In this document: in pieces, positions 11,302 to 19,520 of the stretch
Numbering within the stretch: position 1 is the stretch's first letter
Layout of the letters: each line of letters starts with the position of its first letter
DNA from: JAANXG01 sp963731035
GTDB taxonomy: Bacteria > Pseudomonadota > Gammaproteobacteria > Arenicellales > JAANXG01
DNA: 64,000 nt
Assembly: GCA_963731035.1 (NCBI GenBank)
Contig: CAVSUY010000015.1
Location: 70,003 to 134,002 of the forward strand
Reading direction: 5' to 3'
Position numbers and translations under genes: made by a program
The notes under the pieces: model-generated
Database searches by the model: none
The model's input: the letters and a program-made list of their open reading frames with translations, nothing else
Told to the model about the DNA's origin: nothing

Positions 11302-12144
11302 ATGGCGTTCAACATGAAGATCAAAGCTGCCCTTGGAATCCTGCTTACCGCGACCCTCCTCGCCGGTTGCAGCAACATCACGCTGTTCAAGGACAAGGAT
11401 CGAAGCGGCTATACCGCGGAGCAATATTATAAAGACGCGAAGCATGACCTCGAGGGCAAGAATTACGCCAAGGCGATCGACTTGTACAAAGAGCTCGAGA
11501 GCACTTATCCCTATGGATCGTACACGGAACAGGCGCAGCTTGAAATCGCCTACGCCTACTACAAAAACGACAATTCGGAGGCGGCGCTGGCGGCGGCCGA
11601 CCGGTTCATACGCCTGCACCCCACCCATCCCAACGTCGACTACGCGTACTACCTGAAGGGGATCATCAATTTCAGCGAAGCGAACACGTTTCTCGAGAAA
11701 CTGACCAGAGGGGAAAGTTCTCCAGATCGCGACCCGCAATCCTCGGAGGAATCCTACAACGCGTTCAAGGAACTGGTTAACCGGTTTCCCGACAGCTCCT
11801 ACGCGCCAGACGCCCGGCAGCGGATGACGTTTCTGCACAATTCCCTTGCCATGCACGAAGTGCACGTCGCCGACTACTACATGCGCCGGGAGGCCTACGT
11901 AGCCGTCCTCAATCGCTGCAAGTACGTTTTGAATCAGTTCCCGCGCACGCCCGCCGTCGAGCATGCCCTGGGACTGATGATGCTGGCCTATGGCAGGATG
12001 GGCCTCGAGGATCTGTCGGCGGACTCCCGGAGGGTATTGGCCCTGAACTTCCCGGACAGCCAGTACCTCACGGGCTCGCGGCCGCGAATCAAGGAGGAAT
12101 TCAGCCTGCTTCCGGAGTCCGTGGACCTGAATCCGTTCAACTGA
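11302..12144 (+). CDS. bamD: Outer-membrane assembly lipoprotein BamD
   Basis: BamD is an essential TPR lipoprotein of the BAM complex that inserts beta-barrel proteins. The start ATG at 11302 gives 280 residues; a second ATG at 11314 would give 276 and places the signal peptide at MKIKAALGILLTATLLAGC. The lipobox LLAGC predicts lipidation of the Cys. TPR-type helices follow, with typical motifs (YYKDAKHDLEGKNYAKAIDLY, ELESTYPYG, FIRLHPTHPNVDYAYYLKG, ELVNRFPDSSYAPDAR). The stop codon TGA at 12142-12144 is the first three bases of a 102-bp tandem repeat unit, so the array directly abuts the coding region. Confidence 0.96.
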   Translation: MAFNMKIKAALGILLTATLLAGCSNITLFKDKDRSGYTAEQYYKDAKHDLEGKNYAKAIDLYKELESTYPYGSYTEQAQLEIAYAYYKNDNSEAALAAADRFIRLHPTHPNVDYAYYLKGIINFSEANTFLEKLTRGESSPDRDPQSSEESYNAFKELVNRFPDSSYAPDARQRMTFLHNSLAMHEVHVADYYMRREAYVAVLNRCKYVLNQFPRTPAVEHALGLMMLAYGRMGLEDLSADSRRVLALNFPDSQYLTGSRPRIKEEFSLLPESVDLNPFN

Positions 12145-12720
12145 TGCGGCTTGTACCGGATTCCGGGGCGCTCGGTCGCTGATCGCGGCTGAAGCCGCTC
12201 CTACAATCCGGGGGTGCGCACCGCGATGGAGCCCCGGATTGACTGATGGGGCTTGTGCCGGGTTCCGGGGCGCTCGGTCGCTGATCGCGGCTGAAGCCGC
12301 TCCTACAATCCGGGGGTGCGCACCGCGATGGAGCCCCGGATTGACTGATGGGGCTTGTGCCGGGTTCCGGGGCGCTCGGTCGCTGATCGCGGCTGAAGCC
12401 GCTCCTACAATCCGGGGGTGCGCACCGCGATGGAGCCCCGGATTGACTGATGGGGCTTGTGCCGGGTTCCGGGGCGCTCGGTCGCTGATCGCGGCTGAAG
12501 CCGCTCCTACAATCCGGGGGTGCGCACCGCGATGGAGCCCCGGATTGACTGATGGGGCTTGTGCCGGGTTCCGGGGCGCTCGGTCGCTGATCGCGGCTGA
12601 AGCCGCTCCTACAATCCGGGGGTGCGCACCGCGATGGAGCCCCGGATTGACTGATGGGGCTTGTGCCGGGTTCCGGGGCGCTCGGTCGCTGATCGCGGCT
12701 GAAGCCGCTCCTACAATCCG
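12142..12720 (+). repeat. 102-bp tandem array (5.7 copies), each unit carrying a REP palindrome
   Basis: Units start at 12142, 12244, 12346, 12448, 12550 and 12652, exactly 102 bp apart. The second to fifth look identical, the first differs at a few bases, and the last is truncated. Each unit contains the dispersed palindrome ATCGCGGCTGAAGCCGC followed by TCCTACAATCCG (cores at 12182, 12284, 12386, 12488, 12590 and 12692). Because 102 is divisible by 3, the array shows an open frame of repeated 34-residue units (starting TTG at 12239). I regard this as a by-product and not a gene. The array follows bamD without spacing and fills most of the gap to nadE. Confidence 0.97.
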
Positions 12721-12744
12721 ACGTTCTATCGCATTGCCGATCCT

Positions 12745-12772
12745 CGGATTGTAGGAGCGGCTTCAGCCGCGA
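12745..12772 (-). repeat. Inverted REP core closing the bamD array
   Basis: One further REP core lies in opposite orientation 24 bp after the array. With the last array core it can form a long hairpin. It ends 13 bp before the nadE stop codon, so it may act as a 3' barrier for the convergent bamD and nadE transcripts. Confidence 0.9.
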
Positions 12773-12785
12773 ATGCCGTCAGCTG

Positions 12786-14423
12786 CTAGGGTTTCCAGCT
12801 CAAAGGCCGGTATCCCGAGGTGATCGGGTAGCGCCAGTCACGCCCGAAGGCGCGGGCGGTGATACGGATGCCAGTCGGCGCCTGACGGCGCTTGTACTCG
12901 TTGCGCTCGACCAGGTTAATGACATTATGTACTACCTCCTCGTCGTATCCGAGCGCCACAATGCGCTCCGCGGAAAGACCCTGCTCCACATACAGCGCCA
13001 GGATGGGGTCCAGCACTTCGTAGGGCGGCAGGCTGTTGCTGTCGAGCTGGTCCGGTGCCAGCTCCGCCGACGGCGGCCGATCGAGAACCCGCTGTGGAAT
13101 CACGGCTCCGCGCGTGTTGCGCAGTCGCGCCAGGCCGTACACCAGGGTCTTGGGCACGTCCTTGATCACCGCGAAGCCGCCCGCCATGTCGCCGTACAGC
13201 GTGGCGTAGCCAACCGCCATCTCGCTCTTGTTGCCGGTCGTGAGCACGATATGGCCGAACTTGTTGGACAAGGCCATGAGCAGGACGCCGCGGCAGCGCG
13301 CCTGGATATTCTCTTCGGTGGTATCGACGGGATGGCCCTCGAACATGGTCTCGAGCGAGGACAGGAACGATTCGAAGATCGGCTGGATGGGGATGGTATG
13401 GTGCTCGACCCCAAGCGCACGCGCCTCCGAGGCGGCATCCTCCAGACTCATTTCCGCGGTGTAACGCGACGGCATCAGCACGCCCTGCACGCGCTCCGGG
13501 CCCAGGGCGTCGACCGCTATCGCCAGAGTCAGCGAGGAATCGATGCCGCCGGACAAGCCCACCACGGCGCCCGGAAACCCGTTCTTGTTCACGTAGTCCC
13601 GTACCCCGAGGGTCAAGCCGTTGTACACGCTCTCCTCCAGGGAGTATTCGTCGACGATCCGGCTGGGAACGGGCGCGGTCTGCCGACCCCCGGTCAACTC
13701 CACGATCTCGAGCTTTTCCTGGAACTGTTCGGCACGCTGGGTGACGCGCCCTTCAGCATCCACCACGAACGAGGCGCCGTCGAATATCAACTCATCCTGC
13801 CCCCCGACCTGATTGACGTAGAGGATCGGAACACCGCAGTCTCTCGCCTTCGCGCTGACTATCCGGTTCCTCTCGGCAATGCGGTCGATATGAAACGGCG
13901 ATGCGTTGATATTGACCACGAAGTCCGCCCCGCTCTGCGCCGCCGCCTCCACTGGACCGGTTTGCCAGACATCCTCGCAAATCGTGAGGCCGATCCGCTT
14001 GCCCTCGTAGTCCACGACGCAGGGCTTGTTCCCGGCGGTAAAGTATCGCTTTTCATCGAACACGCTGTAGTTCGGCAGACAACGTTTGTGGTAGGTCGCT
14101 TCCACCCGGCCGTTCAGTATCAGGCTCGCCGCGTTCGCCAGGCCGCCCTCCGAGCGGCGGGGGTAGCCCAGGATTACCGCGATGTCCGGAGGCAGGTCGG
14201 CCAACAGGTGATCGAACGCCGCCTCGTTGGCGTCAATGAAGTCGGGCCTGAGCAGCAGGTCTTCCGGCGGATAGCCGCTCAGCGCCAACTCGGTGAATAC
14301 CACCATGACGCAGCCCCGCTCCCGGGCCTGCAGCGTCGTTTCCAGGATTCGTCGGCGGTTGGCCCGAATGTCTCCCACCAGCAGATTCAACTGTGCCAGG
14401 GCGAGTCTGAAGTTGTCGGTCAT
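12786..14423 (-). CDS. nadE: Glutamine-dependent NAD+ synthetase
   Basis: It converts nicotinate adenine dinucleotide to NAD+ using glutamine-derived ammonia. The 545 residues comprise an N-terminal nitrilase-type glutaminase (about 1-265) with the Glu-Lys-Cys triad in VFTELALSGYPPEDL, YHKRCLPN and GLTICEDVW, and a C-terminal synthetase domain with the P-loop GLSGGIDSSL near 290, TTGNKSEMAVGY and GDMAGGFAVIKDVPKT. The two-domain form is the one found in most bacteria without the short ammonia-dependent enzyme. It is transcribed towards bamD. Upstream is a 320-bp intergenic region that contains a MITE-like element. Confidence 0.96.
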   Translation of the reverse strand: MTDNFRLALAQLNLLVGDIRANRRRILETTLQARERGCVMVVFTELALSGYPPEDLLLRPDFIDANEAAFDHLLADLPPDIAVILGYPRRSEGGLANAASLILNGRVEATYHKRCLPNYSVFDEKRYFTAGNKPCVVDYEGKRIGLTICEDVWQTGPVEAAAQSGADFVVNINASPFHIDRIAERNRIVSAKARDCGVPILYVNQVGGQDELIFDGASFVVDAEGRVTQRAEQFQEKLEIVELTGGRQTAPVPSRIVDEYSLEESVYNGLTLGVRDYVNKNGFPGAVVGLSGGIDSSLTLAIAVDALGPERVQGVLMPSRYTAEMSLEDAASEARALGVEHHTIPIQPIFESFLSSLETMFEGHPVDTTEENIQARCRGVLLMALSNKFGHIVLTTGNKSEMAVGYATLYGDMAGGFAVIKDVPKTLVYGLARLRNTRGAVIPQRVLDRPPSAELAPDQLDSNSLPPYEVLDPILALYVEQGLSAERIVALGYDEEVVHNVINLVERNEYKRRQAPTGIRITARAFGRDWRYPITSGYRPLSWKP

Positions 14424-14569
14424 TGACCTGGTGCTCCACTTCGTTTGACGGAATGGTATTCGAATCCAGCTGTCATGTGTAACTGAGGAAAGTGCTATTC
14501 ATCAGTACTTTGAAGTTTACGGCAAAGCCTCATTCAACTATCACATCGCCCCGGGGAGAAATCCGGGCC

Positions 14570-14733
14570 AGGAGCCTGTCCGAGTAATCTTCACGTAGCG
14601 AGGAAGTGGGAGAGCGAGGATAGTTTTTCGAAGGTTTGAGGAGCATAGTAGTAGCACCGTGACGAAAAACTTCGGGAAAATGGACCGCTCCCCCGCTTTC
14701 GCAGTAGTAGAACGATTACTCGGACAAGCTCCT
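14570..14733. mobile_element. MITE-like element, 164 bp with 20-bp terminal inverted repeats
   Basis: The ends AGGAGCCTGTCCGAGTAATC (14570-14589) and, inverted, AGGAGCTTGTCCGAGTAATC (14714-14733) match at 19 of 20 positions. The inner arms also pair imperfectly (GCGAGGAAGTGGGAGAGCG against GCGAAAGCGGGGGAGCG), so the whole element can fold back on itself. No coding capacity is visible. I see no clear target-site duplication. It sits between divergent nadE and the COG3146 gene, so it may influence promoters there. Confidence 0.6.
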
Positions 14734-14744
14734 AGACTCGCGCC

Positions 14745-15896
14745 ATGCACACGCACACGATAGAAAGCATATCCGAGATAGACGCGGAGCAATGGGACCG
14801 CATGAACCGCGGCGACTATCCTTTCATCCGCCACGCGTTCCTCGCGGGACTGGAGCGCACCGGCTGCGTTGGCGCCGATACCGGATGGGAGCCCCGGCAC
14901 ATGCTGGTCTACGACGGTCCGGAACGCAAGGTACTGCTCGGCGGCGCTCCCCTTTACTTGAAGTACCACTCCTGGGGCGAGTACGTCTTCGATTGGGCCT
15001 GGGCGGACGCGTACCAGCGGGCCGGCCTGCCCTACTATCCCAAGCTGCTGTGCGCCGTTCCCTTCACGCCGGCTACCGGTCCGCGTCTATTGGTGTCGCC
15101 CGACGCCGCGCATCCGGGCGAGGTTCGCAAGTCTCTGATCAAGGGGATCCTGCGACTGGCGCGGGACCTGGATCTGTCGTCGGTGCACTGGCTGTTCACC
15201 GACGCCGCCGACACTGCGGCGCTGGAAAGCGAAGGTCTGCTGAAGCGAACGGGCAATCAGTTTCACTGGAATCGCCGGAGCTGCCGCGACTTCGACGACT
15301 ACCTGGGAAGCCTGACCTCCAAGCGGCGTAAACAGGTGCGCAGGGAGCGGCGACAGGTCGAGGAAGCGGGCGTGACGGTTCGCATGATCGAAGGGCCCGA
15401 CCTGGATCGCCGCCACTGGGATGCCATGTACCGGTTCTATCAGAACACGATCCACGAGCGCGGTGCGATTCCCTACCTGTCGAGAGAATTCTTTGCCTCC
15501 CTGGCGACGCAGATGAAGGATCGGGTGTTGATTGCGGCAGCCTTCGATCCGGACGGACAGATCATCGCCGGGGCCCTGTACTTCAAGAGCGAGGACACGC
15601 TCTACGGGCGCTATTGGGGTGCGTCAACATTCTACGAAGGACTGCATTTCGAGACCTGCTATTACCAACCCATCGACTACTGCCTGCGGCATGGATTTGC
15701 GCGATTCGAAGCCGGGGCCCAGGGTGAACACAAGCTCAATCGCGGACTGACGCCCACCCCGACTTACTCGGCACACTGGCTGGCGCATCCGAAGTTCGAG
15801 GACGCGATCCGGGACTTTCTCCACGCCGAGACCCGGCAGGTCGAGCGCTACGCCCGAATCCTGGAGCAACACAGCCCGTTCCGGCGCGAATCGTGA
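14745..15896 (+). CDS. GNAT/FemAB-like protein of the COG3146 (DUF482) family
   Basis: A 383-residue soluble protein whose sequence matches the COG3146/'peptidogalycan biosynthesis' family often annotated as GNAT N-acetyltransferase. Landmarks are YPFIRHAFLAGLERTGCVG and GWEPRHMLVYDG near the N-terminus, PFTPATGPRLLV, the basic segment SKRRKQVRRERR near 190, and a C-terminal half with LYGRYWGAS, HFETCYYQPIDYCLRHG and FEAGAQGEHKLNRGL. These resemble the duplicated GNAT folds of FemAB aminoacyltransferases. The real substrate of the family is not established. It is followed closely by aat and bpt. Aat shares the Fem/GNAT-type fold, but a functional link is only a suggestion. Confidence 0.75.
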   Translation: MHTHTIESISEIDAEQWDRMNRGDYPFIRHAFLAGLERTGCVGADTGWEPRHMLVYDGPERKVLLGGAPLYLKYHSWGEYVFDWAWADAYQRAGLPYYPKLLCAVPFTPATGPRLLVSPDAAHPGEVRKSLIKGILRLARDLDLSSVHWLFTDAADTAALESEGLLKRTGNQFHWNRRSCRDFDDYLGSLTSKRRKQVRRERRQVEEAGVTVRMIEGPDLDRRHWDAMYRFYQNTIHERGAIPYLSREFFASLATQMKDRVLIAAAFDPDGQIIAGALYFKSEDTLYGRYWGASTFYEGLHFETCYYQPIDYCLRHGFARFEAGAQGEHKLNRGLTPTPTYSAHWLAHPKFEDAIRDFLHAETRQVERYARILEQHSPFRRES

Positions 15897-15918
15897 GCCG
15901 AGCCACGACGTCTTGCGT

Positions 15919-16647
15919 ATGAGCGGCGCCTGCTCCAAACTTGTCGTCATGCACTTGCTGTCGAACCGCACCACGTCGATGTTCCCTCCGGTCGAACACG
16001 CCTCGCCCGAAGGTCTGCTGGCCATCGGCGGCGATCTGTCCAGCCGGCGCCTGCTCGACGCCTACCGGCACGGGATCTTCCCATGGTACAGCGCCGGCCA
16101 GCCGATCCTGTGGTGGTCCCCCGACCCGCGCGCGGTGCTCTACCCTGGGGACTTCAGGATCTCGCGCAGCCTGGGCAAGACTCTGCAGAAGAACACTTTT
16201 GCCGTCACCTTCGACCATGATTTCGAGGCCGTCATCCGGGCCTGTGCGGAACCTCGCCTGATCGGCGGCTCGCCGAGCTCCGGAACCTGGATCACGCGGG
16301 AAATGAACTCCGCCTACGTCGAGCTCCATCGCGCCGGATATGCGCATTCCGTGGAAGCCTGGTCGGGCACCACGCTGGTCGGCGGCCTGTACGGCGTGGC
16401 CATGGGCCGCGCGTTCTTCGGGGAGAGCATGTTTCACCGAGCGACCGATGCCTCGAAGGTGGCGCTGGCCGGACTGGTCAAGCTGCTGAAGCATTGGAAG
16501 TTCCGTTTCATCGACTGCCAACTGCCGTCCGGGCACGTCATCAGCCTCGGGGCCGTGGAGATCCCGCGTACCCGGTTTCTGGAGGAGCTCGACGCGGCTT
16601 TGAAGCACCCGGACCCCGCGTTTCAATGGACCGAGCAGGTCGTATAG
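15919..16647 (+). CDS. aat: Leucyl/phenylalanyl-tRNA--protein transferase
   Basis: Aat transfers Leu or Phe from tRNA to N-terminal Lys or Arg, creating N-degrons recognised by ClpS/ClpAP. The family core is clear: GLLAIGGDLSSRRLLDAY, GIFPWYSAGQPILWWSPDPR, TWITREM, GLYGVAMGRAFFGESMFH and FIDCQLPSGHVISLGAVEIPR. The start is uncertain. TTG at 15913, ATG at 15919 (242 residues) and ATG at 15949 are all in frame; I chose 15919, and 15949 would give a length closer to E. coli Aat. The 3' end is followed 11 bp later by the likely bpt start, forming an N-end-rule pair. Confidence 0.95.
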   Translation: MSGACSKLVVMHLLSNRTTSMFPPVEHASPEGLLAIGGDLSSRRLLDAYRHGIFPWYSAGQPILWWSPDPRAVLYPGDFRISRSLGKTLQKNTFAVTFDHDFEAVIRACAEPRLIGGSPSSGTWITREMNSAYVELHRAGYAHSVEAWSGTTLVGGLYGVAMGRAFFGESMFHRATDASKVALAGLVKLLKHWKFRFIDCQLPSGHVISLGAVEIPRTRFLEELDAALKHPDPAFQWTEQVV

Positions 16648-16658
16648 AAGGACCAGCC

Positions 16659-17369
16659 GTGGGCGCACTCCCGGAACACGTCAAGATCTACCTGTCGGCG
16701 CCGCACGAGTGCCCCTACCTCCCCTCGGAGACCGCCAGCAGTCTCATTATCGACCCCAATATGAGCGTCGACCGCAACGCGTTGACGTTCTTCACGGTGA
16801 ACGGATTCCGCCGCAGCGGCGACGTCATCTACCGGCCGCACTGCGCCCAGTGCAGTGCGTGCGTGTCGGTGCGCATACCCATCGACGAATTCCAACCGAA
16901 CCGGAGCCAGAAACGCACCGTCGGGCGGAACCGGGATCTGCGCATCGAGGCGGGACCGGCCCGCTATGACGACGCCCACTTTGAACTTTACCTTCGTTAT
17001 CAGCGTTCCCGGCACCCGGACAGCGAGATGTGCGACCCGGATCCGGAGCAGTACCGGCGATTCCTGGTGAACGACCGGCACGAAACCTGGTTCTACGAAA
17101 TGCATGACGGCCCGAACCTGGCGGCGGTGGCGGTATGCGACCGGCTCAACGACGGGCTATCCGCGATCTATACCTTCTTTTCGCCGGACCAGGCCGAACG
17201 CAGTCTGGGCACCTTCGCCATCCTGCACCAGGTGGAGGAAGCGAGGAAGCTCGGGCTCGATTTCGTGTATCTGGGATACTGGATCGCCGAGTGTCAAAAG
17301 ATGTCCTACAAGACCAATTTCAAACCGATTCAAGGCCTGGTAAACGGCACCTGGCAGCAGATCGGTTAA
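16659..17369 (+). CDS. bpt: Aspartate/glutamate leucyltransferase (bacterial Ate/Bpt)
   Basis: Bpt adds Leu to N-terminal Asp or Glu, complementing Aat in the Leu/N-degron pathway. It shows the ATE N-terminal signature (APHECPYLPSETASSLIIDP, then YRPHCAQCSACVSVRIP with the conserved Cys cluster) and the C-terminal domain (YTFFSPD, SLGTFAILHQVEEA, YLGYWIAECQKMSYKTNF). The frame extends upstream through the end of aat. The GTG at 16659, preceded by AAGGA at suitable spacing, gives 236 residues, while the ATG at 16626 would overlap aat by 22 bp. The aat-bpt-infA order is conserved in many proteobacteria. clpS/clpA are not in this window. Confidence 0.93.
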   Translation: MGALPEHVKIYLSAPHECPYLPSETASSLIIDPNMSVDRNALTFFTVNGFRRSGDVIYRPHCAQCSACVSVRIPIDEFQPNRSQKRTVGRNRDLRIEAGPARYDDAHFELYLRYQRSRHPDSEMCDPDPEQYRRFLVNDRHETWFYEMHDGPNLAAVAVCDRLNDGLSAIYTFFSPDQAERSLGTFAILHQVEEARKLGLDFVYLGYWIAECQKMSYKTNFKPIQGLVNGTWQQIG

Positions 17370-17430
17370 TCGCGCGAGCAGCGAAGCTGTTGAAATAAAA
17401 AGAATCGGGCGTTCTCACTTGTTCCCGAAA

Positions 17431-17453
17431 CGCCGCACCGGGACAGTGCGGCG
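17431..17453 (+). terminator. Hairpin between bpt and infA
   Basis: A perfect 8-bp stem (CGCCGCAC / GTGCGGCG) with a 7-nt loop lies in the 156-bp gap after bpt. There is no T-run, so intrinsic termination is only a possibility. Confidence 0.35.
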
Positions 17454-17525
17454 CCGGACGGGGACTTTACGCCGTCACAGAGGTGGGGCATCATACGCGC
17501 CCGTTTGACAACGCAAGAGTAGAAT

Positions 17526-17744
17526 TTGGCCAGAGAAGATCATATAGAAATGGAGGGCACCGTCATCGAGACGCTGCCCAATACGCAGTTTCGAGTCGAG
17601 CTCGAAAACGGGCATGTCGTCATCGCGCACATCTCGGGCAAGATGCGAAAGCACTACATTCGAATCCTGCGCGGCGACAAGGTAACGGTACAGCTCACCC
17701 CCTACGACCTGTCCAAGGGCCGGATCACCTATCGAAGCCGGTGA
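17526..17744 (+). CDS. infA: Translation initiation factor IF-1
   Basis: IF-1 is a 72-residue OB-fold protein binding the ribosomal A site during initiation. The sequence (AREDHIEMEGTVIETLPN..., GHVVIAHISGKMRKHYIRIL, GDKVTVQLTPYDLSKGRI) is nearly canonical over the full length. The start is TTG: no ATG is available in frame upstream, and the usual second residues (A-K/R-E-D) directly follow. It is a stand-alone gene after aat-bpt. Confidence 0.97.
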   Translation: MAREDHIEMEGTVIETLPNTQFRVELENGHVVIAHISGKMRKHYIRILRGDKVTVQLTPYDLSKGRITYRSR

Positions 17745-17900
17745 ACGGCGCCCCCGGCTGCACCCTCCAGCACTTCCAGGCAAGCGCCCGCGGCGCTTCG
17801 AAGTATCGCCCCGAGATAGGCGGCCGGTTTCCGATAGTCCTCTGTCCCCGGGTGGCGCCGGCGGCCGGCAGGCACGAGCGGCGTGCATTCCGCCGCCCGA

Positions 17901-17916
17901 CTGTATAAAATCACAG
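17901..17916 (+). promoter_or_regulatory. LexA box upstream of lexA
   Basis: CTGTATAAAATCACAG fits CTGT-N8-ACAG, the gammaproteobacterial SOS operator, with an AT-rich core. It lies 26 bp before the lexA start codon, so lexA is likely autoregulated. Confidence 0.85.
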
Positions 17917-17941
17917 CGAGCCACCACCGGGAGAGTAACGC

Positions 17942-18559
17942 TTGGAAGCTCTGACGAGCCGGCAGCAAGAGGTTCTGGAATTCATTCTTCGCTATATCGG
18001 CAGGAACGGCATGCCGCCGACGCGGGCGGAGATTGCCTCTTCCATGGGTTTTCGTTCCGCCAATGCCGCCGAGGACCATCTCAAGGCCCTGGAGCGGAAG
18101 GGGGCCATCACGTTGAGCCATGGCACCTCGCGGGGCATTCGGGTGCACGTGGATCGACGCGCTCCGGGCTTTCTGCCGGTGGTGGGACGGGTGGCGGCAG
18201 GTGCACCGATTCTCGCGGAGGAACATATATCGGACCAGCTCGAAATTTCCCCGGATACGTTCCGACCCCGGGCGGACTACCTGCTGAAAGTGCAAGGCAC
18301 GAGCATGCGGGAAGCCGGGATACTGGACGGAGATCTGCTCGCGGTGCACCGGTCCCGGGACGCTGCCAACGGCCAGATCGTGGTGGCCCGGGTGAACGAC
18401 GACGTCACCGTGAAGCGATTCAACCGGCGCGGCAACAAGGTTCGTCTGCTATCGGCGAACCCGGAATTTCCGCCCATCGTGGTGGACCTCAAGCGGGACG
18501 AACTGACCATAGAAGGCCTCGGTGTCGGCGTGGTGCGGGGCGGCCTCGCGCAAAAATAG
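17942..18559 (+). CDS. lexA: SOS repressor LexA
   Basis: LexA represses SOS genes and self-cleaves when RecA is activated. The 205-residue protein has the N-terminal winged helix (LTSRQQEVLEFI..., PPTRAEIASSMGFRS) and a C-terminal peptidase S24 domain. The cleavage site is in GRVAAGAPI (Ala-Gly bond). The nucleophile Ser is in VQGTSMREAGI, and the general-base Lys is in the VVARVNDDVTVKRF segment. The start is TTG at 17942, just after a GGGAG-type ribosome site. The upstream LexA box indicates autoregulation. There is no sulA/imuAB-like gene next to it. Confidence 0.96.
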   Translation: MEALTSRQQEVLEFILRYIGRNGMPPTRAEIASSMGFRSANAAEDHLKALERKGAITLSHGTSRGIRVHVDRRAPGFLPVVGRVAAGAPILAEEHISDQLEISPDTFRPRADYLLKVQGTSMREAGILDGDLLAVHRSRDAANGQIVVARVNDDVTVKRFNRRGNKVRLLSANPEFPPIVVDLKRDELTIEGLGVGVVRGGLAQK

Positions 18560-18708
18560 CGCGGGTCCGGGGCAGGGAGACCGTCACCACAATCGCACGG
18601 TCCGGACGACTTCCAGGAGCGACCTTACCTCCATGGAGGGAGAAAATGCCGGGATCGTCAGCGACGACCCCAGTGCTGTCTCGATAACGCAACCGCCAGG
18701 GCAACGAT

Positions 18709-19260
18709 ATGGGCAACCGTCTATCAAAGATCTACACCCGCACCGGTGACGACGGCACCACCGGGTTGGGCGACGGCTCGCGCATCGCGAAGGACGATGC
18801 CCGCGTCGAGGCAATGGGCGCCGTCGACGAGCTCAACAGTACCCTGGGGCTGGTGCGCACCGAACCGCTTCCCGACGACATTGCCGCGGTTCTGTCCGAT
18901 ATACAGCACGACCTGTTCGACCTTGGCGGAGAGCTGAGCATTCCCGGCTACCATCTCATCAGTGCCGGCGCCGTGGACAAGCTCGAGAAAGAGCTGGACC
19001 GGCTCAACGCCGAGCTTGCGCCGCTCAAGGATTTCATTCTTCCGGGCGGTACCCGCGCAGCGTCCTGGTGCCACCTCGCGCGATCCATATGTCGACGGGC
19101 CGAACGGCGAATCGTCACCCTGGCGCGCGAGACGGAGCAGGCGGACACACCGAGGCAGTACCTCAACCGTTTGTCGGACTATCTCTTCGTGCTGGCCCGT
19201 TACCTGAACAAGAGCGCCGGGGAAACGGACGTGCTGTGGGATCGGAAACGGGATGAGTGA
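18709..19260 (+). CDS. PduO-type ATP:cob(I)alamin adenosyltransferase
   Basis: It makes adenosylcobalamin from reduced cobalamin and ATP. The family signature is intact: YTRTGDDGTTGLGDG at the N-terminus, EAMGAVDELNSTLG, FDLGGELSIPG, and late RSICRRAERR and QYLNRLSDYLFVLARYLN. Its 183 residues are typical of the MMAB/PduO-N domain alone. It converges on the btuF-like gene, so a cobalamin theme is local. I looked for a cobalamin riboswitch in the 150 bp upstream and saw none of its hallmark conserved boxes. Confidence 0.93.
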   Translation: MGNRLSKIYTRTGDDGTTGLGDGSRIAKDDARVEAMGAVDELNSTLGLVRTEPLPDDIAAVLSDIQHDLFDLGGELSIPGYHLISAGAVDKLEKELDRLNAELAPLKDFILPGGTRAASWCHLARSICRRAERRIVTLARETEQADTPRQYLNRLSDYLFVLARYLNKSAGETDVLWDRKRDE

Positions 19261-19287
19261 TTGACCTTGCTACGCCTCCCGGAAAGT

Positions 19288-19368
19288 ATCGCGGCTGAAG
19301 CCGCTCCTACAATCCGATGACTAACGCAGTGCCGAACCCCGGATTGTAGGAGCGGCTTCAGCCGCGAT
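19288..19368. repeat. Inverted pair of REP cores
   Basis: A REP core at 19288-19316 and an opposite-facing one at 19340-19368 are separated by 23 bp, giving a BIME-like structure between two converging genes. The 13-bp tandem array begins inside the second core. Confidence 0.92.
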
Positions 19369-19520
19369 TCCATCCCACGATTCAATCCCACGATTCCATC
19401 CCACGATTCCATCCCACGATTCCATCCCACGATTCCATCCCACGATTCCATCCCACGATTCCATCCCACGATTCGATCCCGCGATTCGATCCCGCGATTC
19501 AATCCCACGCGTCAATCCCC
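19365..19520. repeat. 13-bp tandem array (12 units) abutting a REP and the btuF stop
   Basis: Twelve 13-bp units with consensus CGATTCCATCCCA run without interruption from the end of the REP pair to the end of btuF. The inner units are identical, and the outer ones vary (CGATTCAATCCCA, CGATTCGATCCCG, CGCGTCAATCCCC). The btuF stop codon lies in the last unit. Since 13 is not a multiple of 3 and the array is extragenic, copy-number change would not affect a frame. Confidence 0.95.

Noticed and set aside
12142..12720. CRISPR-like appearance
   Set aside because: The units are contiguous 102-mers without variable spacers, and no cas gene is present.
12239..12754. 171-codon frame with perfect 34-residue repeats
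   Set aside because: It is the open frame of an extragenic 102-bp tandem array that contains REP palindromes; it starts at TTG inside the repeat and has no ribosome site.
18560..18708. Cobalamin riboswitch upstream of the PduO gene
   Set aside because: The spacer is about 150 bp and shows none of the conserved B12-box words.
19365..19520. CRISPR or iteron origin
   Set aside because: 13-bp contiguous units without spacers, no replication gene nearby, and seeded by a REP.
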